DNA from: Candidatus Nanopelagicales bacterium
GTDB taxonomy: Bacteria > Actinomycetota > Actinomycetes > S36-B12
DNA: 64,000 nucleotides
Reading direction: 5' to 3'
Assembly (NCBI GenBank): GCA_018401415.1
Contig: JAGYKV010000010.1
Location: 124,001 to 188,000 of the forward strand
Below the pieces are notes generated by a model. That model made no database searches, was not told the DNA's origin, and worked only from the letters and a program-made list of their open reading frames with translations. Both the position numbers and the translations under genes were made by a program. Positions 62,681 through 64,000 of this stretch are shown in pieces. The number at the start of each line of letters is the position of its first letter. The first letter of the stretch is position 1.

Positions 62681-62790
62681 AGCTCTGAAAAAAATCAGAC
62701 CAAGCAGCAAAAGAATTTATCTGAAAGAAAACAAAGTCTCGGGACAGGGGTTAACGATGTCCCGGGACACGACATTAGAGCCGCCTCAGG
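62671..62790 (+). mobile_element. Second IS481-derived end fragment
   Basis: It is about 120 bases similar to 60133-60255: CGGTGAAGCTC, TCAGACCA.GCAGCAAAAG, CGGGACAGGGGTTAACGATG and GACATT.GAGCCGCCTC. It holds only the 3' part of the remnant transposase and the right end. It truncates the preceding lipoprotein fragment. Confidence 0.8.
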
Positions 62791-63111
62791 GAACCGTCGC
62801 TGCACTCCTCCCCACCCCGGACCTACGCATGACGAGAGTGCCGGGACGGCACCCTGACATCACGCAATTCCCACGTACCAACGACTCTTCGTCCGTCTGA
62901 GTCCGCGGAAATCCGCTCTGAACCCACTGATTTCAGTTTAATCTCGGTTTACGATTTCGCCTTCGCGAGGCTTTGGAATCCGCAGCGGCGGCCCGGCGAG
63001 ACCTTCGGATATCGCATTTCGAACTACGCACCTACGGAGGGGCAGGCCTGGAAACCCTAGGCACCTAAGGGTACATCGCGCACGCGGATTCACCGCTGCC
63101 GTGGTGGAGTC
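62791..63111. other. Gap downstream of the AbiEii-type gene
   Basis: About 320 bases. There is no gene and no clear RNA; some GC-rich short palindromes (CCGGGACGGCACCCTG, TCCGCGGAAATCCGC) are present. The AbiEii-type gene ends here without an obvious terminator. Confidence 0.45.
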
Positions 63112-63990
63112 CTACGTGCGAGCTCTGTCCACCCGCCGGATGAAATCGTTGACCGCCTCTGCAGCTTCATCCACGTCTGCGGCGAGCCCCAGGCTTGAAA
63201 CTGACGTGAGCGCCTCGCCGTAGATCCTCGGCCATTGAGAGTGCGCTGTCACGGTTGGGGGCCAGGACTGCTGAGCCCGTGCATCGAATACCTCGGCGCA
63301 GGCCTGGCGCACGGTATCTAGCGGGTCGTCGGCGATCAATGCCTCAAGGATTTGCAAGTCAACCAGGTCGTGGGCTCGATCGTTGAGCCTGCCTTCTGGC
63401 AGGACAGCCGTGACGGCGTGCAGCTTCTGCGCTATCTGCCATGCGACGGTCATGCACGGGATGGGCTGCGATAAGGGGAGGCCGACGAGTGCAAGGGCTG
63501 GCGAGTGAGCCCAGTCGACTGCGTCAGTGTTGCCGGCTTCAACAGGGGAGACCTCGACCGGGACCGAGACGAAAGGCGCACCCTGGTACTTGAGCTTCAC
63601 CATGAAACGTCGTGGCTTCACGACCAGCCCCGGGACGTTGATGACCTCGGGTTGGGTCAGGACTGCCGTGAACCCCTCCCACCCCTGTGAAGCCGACTCG
63701 GCGAGCTGCTGGCAAATGACCTCGATGTCGTGACGCGTGACGGCATCGAGGTCGCGTGAAGCGCGGGACAACGCGATGCCCCTTCGCAGTTCGAGTGCGG
63801 ACCCTCCCTTGACGAGGATGCGCGGCTGGCCTGCCTCGTCCGTGAGCGACGCCATGAATTGCGACACCACAAGGACCCCAATGTGCTGTTGAAGGCGCCC
63901 GAATGCCAGCCCGTCTCGTCGAGAGACGTGCATCAAACGATCCCGGAGTGACCGCAGGTTCTTCGGCACGGAGGCGTACTCGTCGCTCAT
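63112..63990 (-). CDS. AbiEii/AbiGii-type nucleotidyltransferase toxin
   Basis: A 292-residue protein of the nucleotidyltransferase AbiEii toxin family. The nucleotidyltransferase motif is KGGSALELRRG (61-71) with the catalytic DLD (80-82, SRDLD), and a helical C-terminal lobe follows. Such toxins modify tRNA ends or other targets and are neutralised by an AbiEi-type HTH antitoxin, usually encoded just upstream; that gene would lie past the right edge of the window. The start ATG is 11 bases from the edge. Confidence 0.85.
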   Translation of the reverse strand: MSDEYASVPKNLRSLRDRLMHVSRRDGLAFGRLQQHIGVLVVSQFMASLTDEAGQPRILVKGGSALELRRGIALSRASRDLDAVTRHDIEVICQQLAESASQGWEGFTAVLTQPEVINVPGLVVKPRRFMVKLKYQGAPFVSVPVEVSPVEAGNTDAVDWAHSPALALVGLPLSQPIPCMTVAWQIAQKLHAVTAVLPEGRLNDRAHDLVDLQILEALIADDPLDTVRQACAEVFDARAQQSWPPTVTAHSQWPRIYGEALTSVSSLGLAADVDEAAEAVNDFIRRVDRART

Positions 63991-64000
63991 CTCGGCTCCT

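Noticed and set aside
62791..63111. Palindromes considered as a tRNA or other structured RNA
   Set aside because: No cloverleaf, no TPsiC-arm motif and no CCA end could be placed.

Overview
The window looks like the chromosome of a free-living, probably aquatic actinomycete (Actinomycetota) of moderate GC content. The clues are a heliorhodopsin, two NarL/LuxR response regulator plus HisKA_3-type kinase pairs, an IS481-type remnant, GTG starts, actinobacterial 11-nt Pho-box repeats, a TrpB2-type tryptophan synthase and a PRT/hydrolase plus erythromycin-esterase pair resembling mycobacterial dormancy genes. No tRNA or rRNA gene was found.

Layout. 0-2.5 kb: AI-2E-type exporter, heliorhodopsin and a small membrane protein in a row. 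2.5-8 kb: a hydroxyacyl-CoA kinase/acyl-CoA dehydrogenase pair, an enoyl-CoA hydratase, a homocysteine methyltransferase-like protein and small enzymes. 8-10.2 kb: arsenic resistance (arsC, arsR, acr3). 10.2-15.8 kb: a complete phosphate importer (pstCAB, pstS and an extra PBP-like lipoprotein) behind a Pho box. 15.9-17.9 kb: molybdate uptake (TOBE-HTH regulator, modA, modB, no modC). 18-24.4 kb: erythromycin-esterase-like and PRT-hydrolase genes around a perfect palindrome, then MFS and Na+/H+ transporters. 24.5-28.5 kb: a polyamine importer (potA, potD, potB, potC). 28.7-31.8 kb: small stress-type proteins, prephenate dehydratase and a secreted acid phosphatase.

From 32 kb the window becomes accessory in character. 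Two modules pair a response regulator and histidine kinase with a secreted Lcl/DUF1566-type protein (32-34.7 kb and 41.9-46.2 kb). The second contains a tandem duplication of about 1,170 bp that left a broken secreted protein and a 12-codon stub of the regulator. Between them lie a Fic protein, a secreted endonuclease/phosphatase-type protein, a lipid kinase and a small pseudogene graveyard (DUF418 fragment, decayed membrane protein). A UbiA prenyltransferase, a shattered GlcD-type oxidase, a truncated CocE hydrolase with IS remnant, TrpB2 and an acyl-CoA ligase follow. A visibly more GC-rich stretch (about 53-58 kb) carries a three-gene overlapping operon of two unrelated substrate-binding lipoproteins around a DUF4239 membrane protein, fragments of pntB and an ABC ATPase, and the 'mobile mystery protein A/B' pair. 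The right end has a DJ-1/PfpI protein, two IS481-derived repeats, a GNAT enzyme, secreted proteins and an AbiEii-type nucleotidyltransferase.

A striking general feature is that at least six otherwise well-preserved genes are each broken by one single-base indel, often in a short G/C run. Either the underlying assembly has indel errors or these genes are decaying. The strongest candidates for an undescribed system are the PBP/DUF4239/PBP operon at 53.0-56.1 kb and the duplicated two-component plus Lcl-protein modules.
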